The translations under genes were made by a program, and so were the position numbers. Below the pieces are notes generated by a model. It had not been told where the DNA came from and ran no database searches. It was given only the letters and a program-made list of their open reading frames with translations. Shown here piece by piece: positions 1 to 8,486 of a DNA stretch of 64,000 nt. The stretch lies in assembly GCF_010672525.1 (NCBI RefSeq), contig NZ_JAAHGH010000005.1, positions 310,672 to 374,671 on the forward strand, read 5' to 3'. This stretch comes from Okeania sp. SIO2B3. GTDB lineage: Bacteria > Cyanobacteriota > Cyanobacteriia > Cyanobacteriales > Microcoleaceae. Numbering within the stretch: the stretch's first letter is position 1; each line of letters opens with the position of its first letter.

Positions 1-73
1 TCCAGAACAACAAATACTATTGTTAAAATTTACATTCCCCAATTAAACTCAAACCAACCACAAACAAAAAACC

Positions 74-733
74 ATGACAAACCCAACAACCATTGCCCAA
101 AACTACACCCAAAGACTAGCCACCCTAGAGGACGTACCCACCATCGCCCCCCTGTGGAAAGCCCTTGTCCACAGTCGCGAACACCTAGACCCCGCCATGC
201 AAGTCAAACCAGACTTTGACTTCACCGAATACGTCACCTTCCAAATAACCAAACCCCACTCCTACTGCTTCCTCCTGGAATACCATCAAGACAACCAAAC
301 CACCATTGTCGGTTGCCTATTCGTCTACTTCTACGACGAAAACCCACCATCATACCTGGACGAACAATACCGACCCCAACACGAACTAGAAAACCCCTTT
401 ATCCCCCGCAGAGTCGGTTCCATATTAGGAATGTACCTAGACCCAGAACACCGAGACCCCAAAGCCATTCAAATGTTAGCAAAGGCAGGGATAGACAAAG
501 CGGAGGAAATGAAAGTAACGGACATCGACCTATTAGTATGTGCTGAACAGACCGGAATGCAGGCCCTGTTGAAAAAATGGGGATTCAAACAACAAGCGTT
601 TCAGTTTTGCAAACATTATAACATTGATGCTCAAGAGGAATTACCAGACTTGCACCAACCTTTGCCAGAATTGGAACCTTTGGAATCTCCTCTAACCCCT
701 CTTGGGAAGGGGGGACTGATGGATGCGGTATGA
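74..733 (+). CDS. GNAT-family N-acetyltransferase with repeat-encoded C-terminus
   Basis: A 219-residue protein with a GCN5-related acetyltransferase layout. Residues about 15-60 form the first strand-helix part, and the acetyl-CoA region lies around GSILGMYLDPEHRDPKAIQM (about 115-135), followed by a typical C-terminal strand with KKWGFKQQ. The family transfers acetyl groups from acetyl-CoA to amines; the substrate cannot be read from sequence. Codon use is odd: most codons end in C (runs of acc, atc, ccc), unlike the A/T-ending neighbours, which may mean transfer or strong selection. The last 15 or so residues (SPLTPLGKGG...) are encoded by a dispersed genomic repeat, so the native C-terminus was probably replaced. 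It has no operon partner; the next gene fragment lies 146 bp away. The fold call is fairly sure, the function is not. Confidence 0.8.
   Translation: MTNPTTIAQNYTQRLATLEDVPTIAPLWKALVHSREHLDPAMQVKPDFDFTEYVTFQITKPHSYCFLLEYHQDNQTTIVGCLFVYFYDENPPSYLDEQYRPQHELENPFIPRRVGSILGMYLDPEHRDPKAIQMLAKAGIDKAEEMKVTDIDLLVCAEQTGMQALLKKWGFKQQAFQFCKHYNIDAQEELPDLHQPLPELEPLESPLTPLGKGGLMDAV
686..716. repeat. Dispersed G-rich palindromic repeat inside the acetyltransferase gene
   Basis: The stretch reads CCTCTAACCCCTCTTGGGAA followed by a G-run. It is the same family as the CCCCTCC-TGGGAGGGG-TTAGGGGTGGG elements seen between genes near 1175, 12690, 20600, 27320, 32370, 35730, 38560 and 38770. Here it is translated in frame as SPLTPLGKGG, just before the stop codon. 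Confidence 0.7.
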
Positions 734-879
734 GTTAGCTGGGTACGCTTAATGGTAAATTTTCTCTCAAGTACAACTATAATCGAAGCGTTCGTTTTCT
801 CCTCCTTAAACGGTAACAAAGACTAAGCGATCGCCAATGAAAGAGTTACCTAAAAAGTAGAGTTTTTACTAATTTATTA

Positions 880-1126
880 ATGTCTTACAGCCAATTTACA
901 ATCGAACAAATCAAATCATATTTTGGCATTTCACTCTCAGAAAAAAACGGTATATTTGCCAAAATTTCAGAATCACAATACAGCCTATTTTTATCGGAAA
1001 CTCTGGACTATAATATTCCATTAGCTCTGGCGATTAATTCAGAAAAGTCTCGTTCTGAATAGTAAAAGTAATATTGTTTTATCACCAGAAGGTCTACCTA
1101 TTTTTCAACAAAATTCCCTCAATTAA
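880..1126 (+). pseudogene. Truncated fragment of a conserved cyanobacterial nuclease-like hypothetical protein
   Basis: The first 60 codons (MSYSQFTIEQIKSYFG... to LALAINSEKSRSE) match from memory the start of a cyanobacterial family of about 200 residues whose next block normally reads SEMIV-PIL-EL. Here a stop follows SRSE directly. About 20 further sense codons (SNIVLSPEGLPIFQ...) continue in the next frame to 1126. The central and C-terminal family core is missing, so this is probably a deletion-truncated relic. It could still be expressed as a 60-residue peptide. Family assignment is by recognition only. Confidence 0.5.
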
Positions 1127-1139
1127 ATACATATTATAA

Positions 1140-1215
1140 TTCAGGAGTCAGGAGTCAGAAGTTAGGAGTCAACCCACCCCTCGCCCCTCCCCCTCCCAGG
1201 AGGGGAAGTCAGGAG
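1140..1215. repeat. Heptameric STRR plus G-rich palindromic repeat
   Basis: The intergenic stretch carries tandem heptamers of the type caggagt/cagaagt, followed by the CCCACCCCTCGCCCCTCC... palindromic element. A separate piece at about 1219-1236 (reverse of GTGGGAGCATCTTGCT) recurs near 31180. No gene is seen here. Confidence 0.6.
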
Positions 1216-1326
1216 CCATATGAGGTAGCAAGATGCTCCCACTGCCATTTTCCTTGACCAAAATAACTACAATAGACTACCATTACAATGCACCACTACC
1301 AGAAATTTATTTGAGAAATTGAAAAA

Positions 1327-1824
1327 ATGCAGATATCATCTCCTATCGATCAACTCACTGAAAAAGCAAAACAGGTACTCAATGAAATTACCTATCTGAC
1401 CTTAGCAACAGTAGATAAATCAGGACACCCTTGGAACTCACCTGTCTATTGCGGCTTTGATGAAGATTACACATTTTATTGGTCATCATGGATAGAAAAT
1501 CAGCACTCTCAAAATATTATTAATAATGGGCAGGTTTTTGCAGTTGTTTATGATTCAACAGCATTGAGTGGAGAGGGATTTGGTGTTTATTTCAAAGGTA
1601 TAGCTGAAGTTATTGAAGCAGAAAACAAAATATTCAATAAAGCTATTGATAGTATCTACACGAAAAATGGTAAACCAAAAAGAGACAAAAAATATTTTCT
1701 TAACTCAGGACCACGACGTTTATTTCGGCTTATGCCAACAACTATTTGGGTTAATGTGAAAGAACCTTATGAGGATTATTTTCTTGATAAAAGAGTAGAT
1801 ATTACTCAAGAAATAAAACAATAA
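1327..1824 (+). CDS. Pyridoxamine 5'-phosphate oxidase-like FMN-binding protein
   Basis: A 165-residue protein with the split-barrel PNPOx fold. It opens with a helix and the typical first strands LTLATVDKSGHPWNSPVYCG (about 23-42), then a region reading YWSSWIENQHSQNII, where family members usually have a strand followed by S-x-HxxNI contacts to FMN phosphate. Such proteins bind FMN or F420 and act as small oxidoreductases or flavin carriers. The length is normal for the single-domain group. No functional neighbour narrows the substrate. A hairpin-like agccc...gggtt with an A-run on one side lies just after the stop at 1828-1846. Confidence 0.8.
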   Translation: MQISSPIDQLTEKAKQVLNEITYLTLATVDKSGHPWNSPVYCGFDEDYTFYWSSWIENQHSQNIINNGQVFAVVYDSTALSGEGFGVYFKGIAEVIEAENKIFNKAIDSIYTKNGKPKRDKKYFLNSGPRRLFRLMPTTIWVNVKEPYEDYFLDKRVDITQEIKQ

Positions 1825-1935
1825 AAAAAAGCCCATGTTGCGGGTTTATTGTAAATCTTAAAAAAAGGCATTAATATGAAACTTAACTAACTATGCCAAT
1901 ATCTATAATTTTTTTCACCATTATGTCAGCAATTC

Positions 1936-2194
1936 TTAGTAGTGAAATTTACAGGAAATAATCACAATTTCTTCATCAGAAACACTATAAACTAAGCGAT
2001 GTTCTTGTGTAATGCGTCTTGACCATAATCCAGATAGATCGTATTTTAATGCTTCTGGTTTTCCTAACCCAGAGAACGGATCTCGTTGAATATCTTTAAT
2101 GAGATTGACGATTTTAATATAAATTTTTTTATCTTCAATACGCCCATTGATTAAAGTCATCAAAACTCCGAGTTAAAAATGCGACTTTCCTCAT
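1936..2194 (-). pseudogene. yoeB: YoeB-type mRNA interferase toxin, frameshifted
   Basis: The toxin starts at ATG 2194-2192, overlapping the antitoxin stop codon (ATGA). The first 19 codons read MRKVAFLTRSFDDFNQWAY and then hit TGA at 2137-2135. Skipping one T there restores EDKKIYIKIVNLIKDIQRDP, the normal continuation of YoeB, through SRRITQEHRLVY to the C-terminal CKFHY with the catalytic histidine. Total length with one base removed would be 85 residues, the usual size. Family members are ribosome-dependent RNases that cut mRNA in the A site. As written, only a shifted 75-residue reading from ATG 2163 is open, and it lacks the native N-terminal strand. This may be inactivation, a sequencing error or regulated frameshifting. 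Confidence 0.75.
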
Positions 2195-2424
2195 AATTTG
2201 CCTGGATCTACATAAATATAATTGTCAGAATTTTTTAGTAATTCTACAGCTTCTTTGAGATGCTGACGGTTTGCTTCTGTTGAAAGAAGATAGTCTGTTT
2301 CATCAGTTTCAGCAGATTCTTTAATTAATAAAATTGCTTCGACAACGGTTCCTTCTGGTAAGTCGAGGGGAGGTAAATCAAGTTGACCGTTTTTGATAGT
2401 TGTTTGATATTTTAGTGTATTCAT
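2191..2424 (-). CDS. Antitoxin of a YoeB-type toxin-antitoxin pair
   Basis: A 77-residue protein directly upstream of the YoeB reading frame, with its TGA overlapping the toxin ATG, the usual antitoxin-first coupled order. The N-terminal part (LKYQTTIKNGQLDLPPLDLP, about 4-23) looks like a short strand-rich DNA-binding domain. The C-terminal part (LLSTEANRQHLKEAVELLK) resembles the toxin-wrapping tail of YefM/Phd partners. It should neutralise the toxin and repress its own promoter. With the toxin frame broken, it may now be an orphan repressor. Confidence 0.7.
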   Translation of the reverse strand: MNTLKYQTTIKNGQLDLPPLDLPEGTVVEAILLIKESAETDETDYLLSTEANRQHLKEAVELLKNSDNYIYVDPGKL

Positions 2425-2478
2425 AGAATTATGCCATTCTTGAGACTTTTTACAGCCGTTTTCATTTCAGTAGACCAC

Positions 2479-2548
2479 AGTAGGGGCGTTTTGCTCCGCA
2501 ACATATAAAGCGGAGCTTGGCGTTAGTAAATGGCCATTCGCCCCTACT
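2479..2548. repeat. Palindromic repeat with AGTAGGGGCG ends
   Basis: The element starts AGTAGGGGCG and ends CGCCCCTACT, giving perfect 10-bp inverted ends around a 50-bp middle that contains a smaller dyad TGCTCCGC...GCGGAGC. Related GTAGGGGCGAATGGC sequence occurs at about 25812 and 26081. It lies between the antitoxin gene and the end of the small gene at 2551. Confidence 0.65.
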
Positions 2549-2550
2549 TG

Positions 2551-2778
2551 CTATTCCAATATCTCGAAAGATTGAACTTCCAATACTGGACCAATCATTG
2601 CGATCGTCATTACATCATCTCGCACCACACCTGTAACGCTCGCCTTGAGGTCAGACTGACAAAGCTGAGTCGGAGCATCCTTCAACTCATAAGTCTCGCC
2701 AGTCTCAGTTACTAACGCCCAAGTGCCAGTACCAAAACCTTTCTTTTCCACAGTACCAGTTACCGTAATACTACTCAT
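2551..2778 (-). CDS. Small conserved hypothetical protein coupled to the subtilase
   Basis: A 75-residue protein (MSSITVTGTVEKKGFGTGTW...) that looks like a compact beta-rich domain: alternating strands, no signal peptide, no membrane segment. Its ATG overlaps the stop of the upstream protease gene (ATGA), and GGAGGAAAGG precedes it inside that gene, so it is translationally coupled to the protease. The C-terminal pattern VTGVVRDDVMTIAMIGPVLE resembles small OB-like or SH3-like domains. I do not recognise a named family; linkage suggests a role with the protease. Confidence 0.7.
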   Translation of the reverse strand: MSSITVTGTVEKKGFGTGTWALVTETGETYELKDAPTQLCQSDLKASVTGVVRDDVMTIAMIGPVLEVQSFEILE

Positions 2779-4580
2779 GCTAACCTTTCCTCCGTTCTAA
2801 TTGCTAAACGTGCTAAACCTAAGCATAAAAAGGCATTCACAACTAGGAAAATTTGAGCAGCAAAACCAGAACCTAATCCCCAAACTGCGGGATCTACAAC
2901 TGCACTTACAGCCAAACAACTAGCAACACCAATAGTAGTACCGATCGCTAACCACTTCCATTGCTGATTTCCTAATAACAACACAATTAATAATGCTGGA
3001 ATCAAAACACTAGCAAAAATGGGATTCAAAATGCCACTACCTTGAATAGCTCCACCGACTTCAGGTAGAGAACTACCCATCACACGCATCGGCCATTGTG
3101 GTAAGTCGAAGATATAGAAACCACGGAGGAAAAATAACCCACTACTACCAGCAACTAATCCTGTATGGAGAGGGAAACTCCAACTGAAAGGGAAATAATT
3201 CCGCAAAAACCAAGCTAATATATAAGACCCCAAGACCATTGCCAACTTCGGTAACAATGCTACAGCGCCACCATCAAGCCAAAAACCAGGACTGAGATAC
3301 CCATTATTATGCAACCATCGGAAGAAGTCGCGGAAAGTGATTTGACCTTTGACTGCCAACTTGACTGCTGCTGCTGCATCTAACTGACCTGCACCAAAAT
3401 GATTCAGTGGGTCTTCTTTGATAACTCTGGCAGATTTTTTGAGAATGTTGGCAATCTCTTCTGGGTCTTCAATACCACTAGCTTTGATTAATGCTGCCAC
3501 ACCCGCAACATGGGGAGAGGCCATGCTGGTACCTTGGAAGGAAGCAAACACACTCTCGCCATTTTCTGGGTTAATGGTTTCTTGCAAAATACCACCAGCT
3601 TCATTTTTGCCAGAAGTTGAGCCACCAGGAGCAGAAATATCAATTCCTGCACCAAAGTTGGAATAGGAAGCTTTTTCTCCAGTTGGGTCAGTGGCGGAGA
3701 CACCGATCACATGGGGATAACGAGCGGGATAACTTGCTGAATTTTGCCCAGCGTTGCCCGCAGCAGCAATAATGACTACGCCTTTACTATGAGCATAGTT
3801 GATAGCTTCTTTCATTATTTGGCTTTCACCACCGCCACCGAGACTCATATTGATGATGTCTGCACCGTTGTCAGCAGCAAATTTTATAGATTCGGCAATA
3901 TCGGAAACTGTACCGCCACCACTAGCAGATAATACTTTTAAGGGCATGATGCTAGCTTCGTAGGCAATACCTGCTACGCCATATTCATTATTTGTGGATT
4001 GGGCAATAGTCCCTGCAACGTGACTGCCGTGACCATTATCGTCGGTGGCTAAAGTCTGGTCGTTCACAAAATCATAGCCAGGCACAAATTTCGTTTTTTG
4101 CAGGTCGGGAACTCTGGTGACTCCTGTATCAATCACCGCTACTGTTACGCCGTCGCCTTTGGTTTCATTCCATGCTTCCTCTACGTTGATGCTGCGGAGG
4201 TTCCATTGTTTACCATACATGGGGTCATTGGGACCACCGTTAGTGCCCTCAAAAATGATAGCATTAGCGCTATAAACATAGTTGGGTTCTATGTATTCAG
4301 TATATTTGTTGAGAGAGCTTTTCAGTTCTTTAAGAAGTTGGCGATCGCCCTTGACAATATACACATTATCTGATATAGAAAATTCACTATTTAGACGAGG
4401 AGTGACTTGGTATTCATCGGAGATTGTCTGAATTTCATCGACAATTTTAGTAACTCCGATATCTTCACGGAAGTCTAACACAATTGAGTCATAGACTCCT
4501 TTATTGGCCAAACCTGTAAAGTTAGATAAGGCCCAACCAAGCCCAATTAAAAATAAGCAGACAAACAGAAATTTTTTCAT
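2775..4580 (-). CDS. Secreted subtilisin-like serine protease (S8) with membrane C-terminus
   Basis: A 601-residue protein. Residues 1-24 are a signal/membrane segment, about 30-105 form an I9-like propeptide, and 115-410 the S8 catalytic domain. The triad is D151 (VAVIDTGV), H184 (NGHGSHVAG) and S352 (GTSMASPHVAG), with oxyanion N276 (AAAGNAG). Residues about 420-595 are unusual: a linker and several hydrophobic helices instead of the plain end of a secreted subtilase. The protease is thus probably membrane-anchored with the catalytic domain outside the cytoplasm. It heads a two-gene unit with the 75-residue gene that overlaps its stop. The fold and triad are clear; the substrate is unknown. 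Confidence 0.93.
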   Translation of the reverse strand: MKKFLFVCLFLIGLGWALSNFTGLANKGVYDSIVLDFREDIGVTKIVDEIQTISDEYQVTPRLNSEFSISDNVYIVKGDRQLLKELKSSLNKYTEYIEPNYVYSANAIIFEGTNGGPNDPMYGKQWNLRSINVEEAWNETKGDGVTVAVIDTGVTRVPDLQKTKFVPGYDFVNDQTLATDDNGHGSHVAGTIAQSTNNEYGVAGIAYEASIMPLKVLSASGGGTVSDIAESIKFAADNGADIINMSLGGGGESQIMKEAINYAHSKGVVIIAAAGNAGQNSASYPARYPHVIGVSATDPTGEKASYSNFGAGIDISAPGGSTSGKNEAGGILQETINPENGESVFASFQGTSMASPHVAGVAALIKASGIEDPEEIANILKKSARVIKEDPLNHFGAGQLDAAAAVKLAVKGQITFRDFFRWLHNNGYLSPGFWLDGGAVALLPKLAMVLGSYILAWFLRNYFPFSWSFPLHTGLVAGSSGLFFLRGFYIFDLPQWPMRVMGSSLPEVGGAIQGSGILNPIFASVLIPALLIVLLLGNQQWKWLAIGTTIGVASCLAVSAVVDPAVWGLGSGFAAQIFLVVNAFLCLGLARLAIRTEERLA

Positions 4581-4741
4581 TTGTTGAGATATCCACTAAA
4601 TTGAAGGCTTTTTTACTACTTTAGCTTAACTTGATAGGTATTAAGTGGTAGGTGGTAGGTAGTAGGTTGTAGGTCTTAGATGGTAGAAAAGTATTAGGTT
4701 TGGCTTTATAATTTGGGCTAATACCAAATTCAAAAAAGGAA

Positions 4742-5161
4742 ATGGAAAGAGGTTTATTGTGGCTGCCCCTATTGGGTGTGTTTATCTGGTTAGCTTGGGC
4801 AGGTTGGAATGAGTATCAAAAGTTGGAAGCTTACCGCGCTTGGGCTGAGTCTTTTGAGAAAGCTAAATATGATATTTATGCGGTATTGGGTCAGAATGGT
4901 GAAAATATAACTTGGGGAAAACCAACGCGTAATGGCCCGATAAATTTGCAGACTTTTTCTTTACAGGATGTGCGATCGCTACAATTATTAGTTAATAATA
5001 AACCTATAGATATAGAGAACCCACTAAGTAAGGGTAAAGTAGTTTTGGAGTTTATTCTTTCAGAGTCTAAAAATATTCAAGTTCCTTTTACAGATATTGA
5101 TTTAGCAATTAATTGGTATAAATATTTAGATTCTATTAAAAATGCAACAGGAGGAAATTAG
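4742..5161 (+). CDS. Conserved hypothetical protein with N-terminal membrane anchor
   Basis: A 139-residue protein. Residues 5-22 (LLWLPLLGVFIWLAWAGW) form one membrane helix, followed by a soluble, mixed alpha-beta domain of about 110 residues. The start at ATG 4742 follows AAAAAAGGAAA, an acceptable ribosome site. It diverges from the subtilase gene, with 160 bp between them containing gtaggtggtaggtagtaggt repeats. No catalytic motif is visible and I do not recognise the family; similar small anchored proteins are common in cyanobacteria. Confidence 0.7.
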   Translation: MERGLLWLPLLGVFIWLAWAGWNEYQKLEAYRAWAESFEKAKYDIYAVLGQNGENITWGKPTRNGPINLQTFSLQDVRSLQLLVNNKPIDIENPLSKGKVVLEFILSESKNIQVPFTDIDLAINWYKYLDSIKNATGGN

Positions 5162-5175
5162 AAAAACTGTTATAT

Positions 5176-5236
5176 AGCAGAAGGAAGGAGAAAGAAGAAA
5201 GGAGAAAGAAGGAAGAAGGAAGAAGGAAGAAGGGAA
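5176..5236. repeat. Heptameric tandem repeat (STRR), ggaagaa type
   Basis: A purine-rich tract built from gaaggag and ggaagaa heptamers follows the stop of the preceding gene. The same heptamers recur at 11838-12395, 15398-15436 and 17704-17790. The remainder of the 5162-5570 gap contains a short copy of TTTTGATATGTCTGCGCC (also at about 57886) and the palindrome at 5496. Confidence 0.75.
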
Positions 5237-5495
5237 AAGCTTGTGTTGTCTTAGTTTTAAGATTTTGATATGTCTGCGCCCTTTGCTTAGACTTCTATAC
5301 CCCTAATAATTGCTTATAAAATATGACTATAATAAGGCTATTTATTCTTGGTTAGATTGAAGCAGTAGGGTTGATTTGTTTGTTATAAAATATTGATGTA
5401 TTTTTTTACTTTCTATTTCCTACTTCCTAAATAAGTACTTTTTTACCAAGAGAAAGAGAGTTCTGTATTTCAAGCCTCCTTATTGCAGAGGTACT

Positions 5496-5526
5496 GTTAG
5501 CGTAGCTCCTCCGGAGGAGGCTAACT
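5496..5526. mobile_element. Small palindromic insertion (SDR-like), filled site
   Basis: GTTAGC and GCTAAC ends surround a perfect CTCCTCCGGAGGAG palindrome. The flanks (CTCCTTATTGCAGAGGTACT on the left, GATAACTGATAACTGAAATG on the right) are contiguous at 8874-8912 without this 31-bp block, so that copy is an empty site. This is direct evidence of insertion or precise loss. Confidence 0.75.
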
Positions 5527-5570
5527 GATAACTGATAACTGAAATGACATTCCCTATTCCCTGAAAAAAA

Positions 5571-8414
5571 ATGGTATTAAAATTTTTAACAACAGTTAGT
5601 AAGGCAGTGGCAGCAGCAGCTAAATTTGTCACTCCCCATACCAAAAAAGATGTCATATCTACAACTATAGTAACTACCGAAAATTCAACAGTAGCAAAGC
5701 TAGAAAAAAATATTGAACTGGAACAACTCAAACTGCAATATATCCAAAATATAGATAACTTTGATTTGCCAGAAATTAGTCAAGCAAATACCCAAGAATT
5801 ACAAGCATTTATCCAACTTGCCGAAACTGCCAAACTCCAAACCAATATAGATTTTCAAAGATGGCTATTAGAACAAGAAAAAATAATTCAAATAGAAATA
5901 CTCAAACAAAACTATGAACTTCAACGAGAATTAGTTACCTATCAAAGAGAAACTTCTCTACAAATTATAGAAGAACAAAAAAGATTAGAAAATTCTCCCA
6001 TTTGGTTAGTTGCGACTGACATTCTCAACTCTCATCCAGGGGAAAAAATTATGCCCCTAAGAGTTTTTTTTGCTCCACCAAAACTGACATTTGATAAATT
6101 TGAAGCAGCTAATAATTCTTCTGATTTTTTTCCTGACCTAGAATTAACCTTAGCCGAAGGTTTGCGACAATTTTTCAGAAATTATACAACTCGTGGCAGA
6201 GAAATAGACTTTTTAGCAGGAGCTTGGGTAAGTAAATCTTTTCATAGTGAAGCTAGTATTAAAGCTTTATTTGCTGTATTAAAATCTCAGCCAACTTTAG
6301 TTTTAGAATCAGAAGTTAATGGCAATTATCTAAACTTTAGAATTGCTTATTGGAGTTTAGGTTGGTCGAAATATCGTTACGATCCAGTTATTTCTAAATT
6401 GCCATATCAAGATATTTTATATGAATCTGCAAAACTCCGAGCGCGTCGATGGCTGGCTATTAGAGCTAAGTTAATTGCTACTGGAGAAAAAACTAAAAAA
6501 ATTGATGAACTTTATGGTGGTAATAATTTAATCAACATCAAAAAATTACAGCGGGAGCAAAAATTTAGAAAGGCAGGAATTGACATTAGTGAGTTGGATA
6601 TGAACTACATTGTCAATCAAAAAGATTTTGAGGAACTAGGGAAATTTTTAAGTATTTATCATTGTATATTTGCTGGTTTAGTAGCAGATGAATATTTTTT
6701 AGTTGAATATAATATTCCTCCGATTTTGCCAGAATTATTACCCGATTTAATTAAAAATTTACCAGAATCTCCAGAAGTTGATGAGATGATGGAATCGGTA
6801 ATTTTATATTATCAAAAAATTTATCAAGCTTTGGAAATTCAGCGTTCTGCTTGGATACCAGAATTGACTTTAGATTTAGCTCAAAGTTTGGCAAATTTAC
6901 AAAATAAAGTTTGGGCAATTACACAAATTATAAATTCCTTAAAATATTGGTTAAAATCACGGGGTTTGTTGTCAGTTCCAGAAGAATTAATTTTGCTATT
7001 GGAAGCAATAGAATCAGTAGTCAAAGCAGAAGATTTGGAATATGTAAATAAATTAAATCAATGTTTGGCAGCTATTGGCGAAGTTAGACAACTAAATGTC
7101 ATGGAAATTTGCTACAAACGAGCAGTAAATAATTTTAAACAGGAAAATTATCTAGGAGCTATTAGTGATTTTGACCAAGCAATAAAACTGAATAAAAATT
7201 GGGTTGAAGCCTATTATAATCGTGGTTTTGTTTATGCAGAAATCGGTCAAGAACAAGCAGCAATTAATGATTTTACCCAGGCTTTACAGATAAATGAAAA
7301 TTGGGTAGATGCCTATAATAAACGAGGTGATGCCTTTAATCAATTAGGACAATACGAACAGGCGATCGCTGACTATCAACAAGCATTAAAACTACGGCCA
7401 GACTGTGAAGATGCTCGACGAAATTTAGGCATTGTCCAGGGAGTTGTGGCAGAAATAAAACGCCAACAACAGGAAGAAACAAAACCAGGATCACCACCTG
7501 TTCAACAAACACCAAAACAACGGAAACATAAATTAGAAAATTTTGTTGTAACTAATGAATTTCAGGCACATTCAGAAGGAGTCAGTTGTCTTGCCATCAG
7601 TCCAGACGGGCAAATATTAGCTAGTGGTAGTTATGACGATACTGTTAAGTTATGGCAGTTGAGTACCGGAGCAGAAATTTCTACTTTTACAGAACATTCT
7701 GACGATGTTGAGTCAGTGGCGTTTCACCCCGATGGCGAGATATTAGCTAGTGGCAGTTACGACTGCACTATCAAACTATGGCAGTTGAGTACAGGCAAAA
7801 AAATTCGTACTTTGCGCGGACATTCTAATGATATTGAGTCTTTAGCTTTCAGTCCCAATGGGCAGATATTAGCTACTGGTGGCGACGATAACCAAATTAA
7901 GTTGTGGCAGGTGAGTACGGGTAACGAACTTCATACTCTCACAGGGCATTCTCAGAGGGTTTGGTCTGTGGCGTTTAGTAATGATGGGCAGATGTTAGCG
8001 AGTGGGAGTGGTGACAATACTATTAAGATTTGGCATTTAGCTACAGGGCAAGAAGTTAAAACTCTCAGGGGGCATTCTGGTTATGTGAGTGCGGTTGCCT
8101 TTAGTACTGATGGTGAAATATTGGTGAGTGGCAGCGATGACAAGACTATTAAATTATGGCAGTTGAGTACGGGTTTGGAAATAGCGACCTTGACTGGGCA
8201 TGACAAAAGTATTTGGTGTTTGGCAGTTACGTCAGATGATACTTTAGTCAGTGGGGGTGCAGATAATATGATTAAAATATGGCAGTTGAGTACGGGTTTG
8301 GAAATGGGTACTTTGACTGGTCATGGTTTGGGTGTTTTGGCTTTGGCAATTTCTCCTGAAGGAGATTTTTTGGTGAGTGGGGATGGTGATGGTTGTATTA
8401 GGTTTTGGGGATAA
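5571..8414 (+). CDS. Coiled-coil, TPR and WD40 beta-propeller scaffold protein
   Basis: A 947-residue protein. About 40-145 is charged and helical, probably a coiled coil. 150-510 is an alpha-rich domain I do not recognise. About 515-620 holds three TPR units (NFKQENYLGAISDFDQAIKL, AYYNRGFVYAEIGQ, AYNKRGDAFNQLGQ). About 665-947 has seven WD40 repeats, each ending in KLW or a similar motif, enough for one closed propeller. There is no signal peptide. TPR and WD40 modules bind proteins, so this is a scaffold rather than an enzyme. The first repeats are strongly alike, pointing to recent internal duplication. The start is ATG 5571 after an A-rich tract. Domain calls are firm; the role is unknown. 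Confidence 0.9.
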   Translation: MVLKFLTTVSKAVAAAAKFVTPHTKKDVISTTIVTTENSTVAKLEKNIELEQLKLQYIQNIDNFDLPEISQANTQELQAFIQLAETAKLQTNIDFQRWLLEQEKIIQIEILKQNYELQRELVTYQRETSLQIIEEQKRLENSPIWLVATDILNSHPGEKIMPLRVFFAPPKLTFDKFEAANNSSDFFPDLELTLAEGLRQFFRNYTTRGREIDFLAGAWVSKSFHSEASIKALFAVLKSQPTLVLESEVNGNYLNFRIAYWSLGWSKYRYDPVISKLPYQDILYESAKLRARRWLAIRAKLIATGEKTKKIDELYGGNNLINIKKLQREQKFRKAGIDISELDMNYIVNQKDFEELGKFLSIYHCIFAGLVADEYFLVEYNIPPILPELLPDLIKNLPESPEVDEMMESVILYYQKIYQALEIQRSAWIPELTLDLAQSLANLQNKVWAITQIINSLKYWLKSRGLLSVPEELILLLEAIESVVKAEDLEYVNKLNQCLAAIGEVRQLNVMEICYKRAVNNFKQENYLGAISDFDQAIKLNKNWVEAYYNRGFVYAEIGQEQAAINDFTQALQINENWVDAYNKRGDAFNQLGQYEQAIADYQQALKLRPDCEDARRNLGIVQGVVAEIKRQQQEETKPGSPPVQQTPKQRKHKLENFVVTNEFQAHSEGVSCLAISPDGQILASGSYDDTVKLWQLSTGAEISTFTEHSDDVESVAFHPDGEILASGSYDCTIKLWQLSTGKKIRTLRGHSNDIESLAFSPNGQILATGGDDNQIKLWQVSTGNELHTLTGHSQRVWSVAFSNDGQMLASGSGDNTIKIWHLATGQEVKTLRGHSGYVSAVAFSTDGEILVSGSDDKTIKLWQLSTGLEIATLTGHDKSIWCLAVTSDDTLVSGGADNMIKIWQLSTGLEMGTLTGHGLGVLALAISPEGDFLVSGDGDGCIRFWG

Positions 8415-8460
8415 AGAGATGGGGGGATGGGGGGATGGGGAGATGGGGAGATTTCATATT
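8415..8460. repeat. G-rich octameric tandem repeat (GGGGAGAT type)
   Basis: Units of gatgggg(g/a) follow the stop codon directly. A near-identical tract lies at 27208-27245 after the GT2 gene. Apart from the CRISPR-like repeat and a triplicated aggtacatttgc tract at about 8610-8642, the 8415-9030 gap shows no gene. Confidence 0.7.
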
Positions 8461-8486
8461 GAGATGTGGATAGAATTATAAACATA

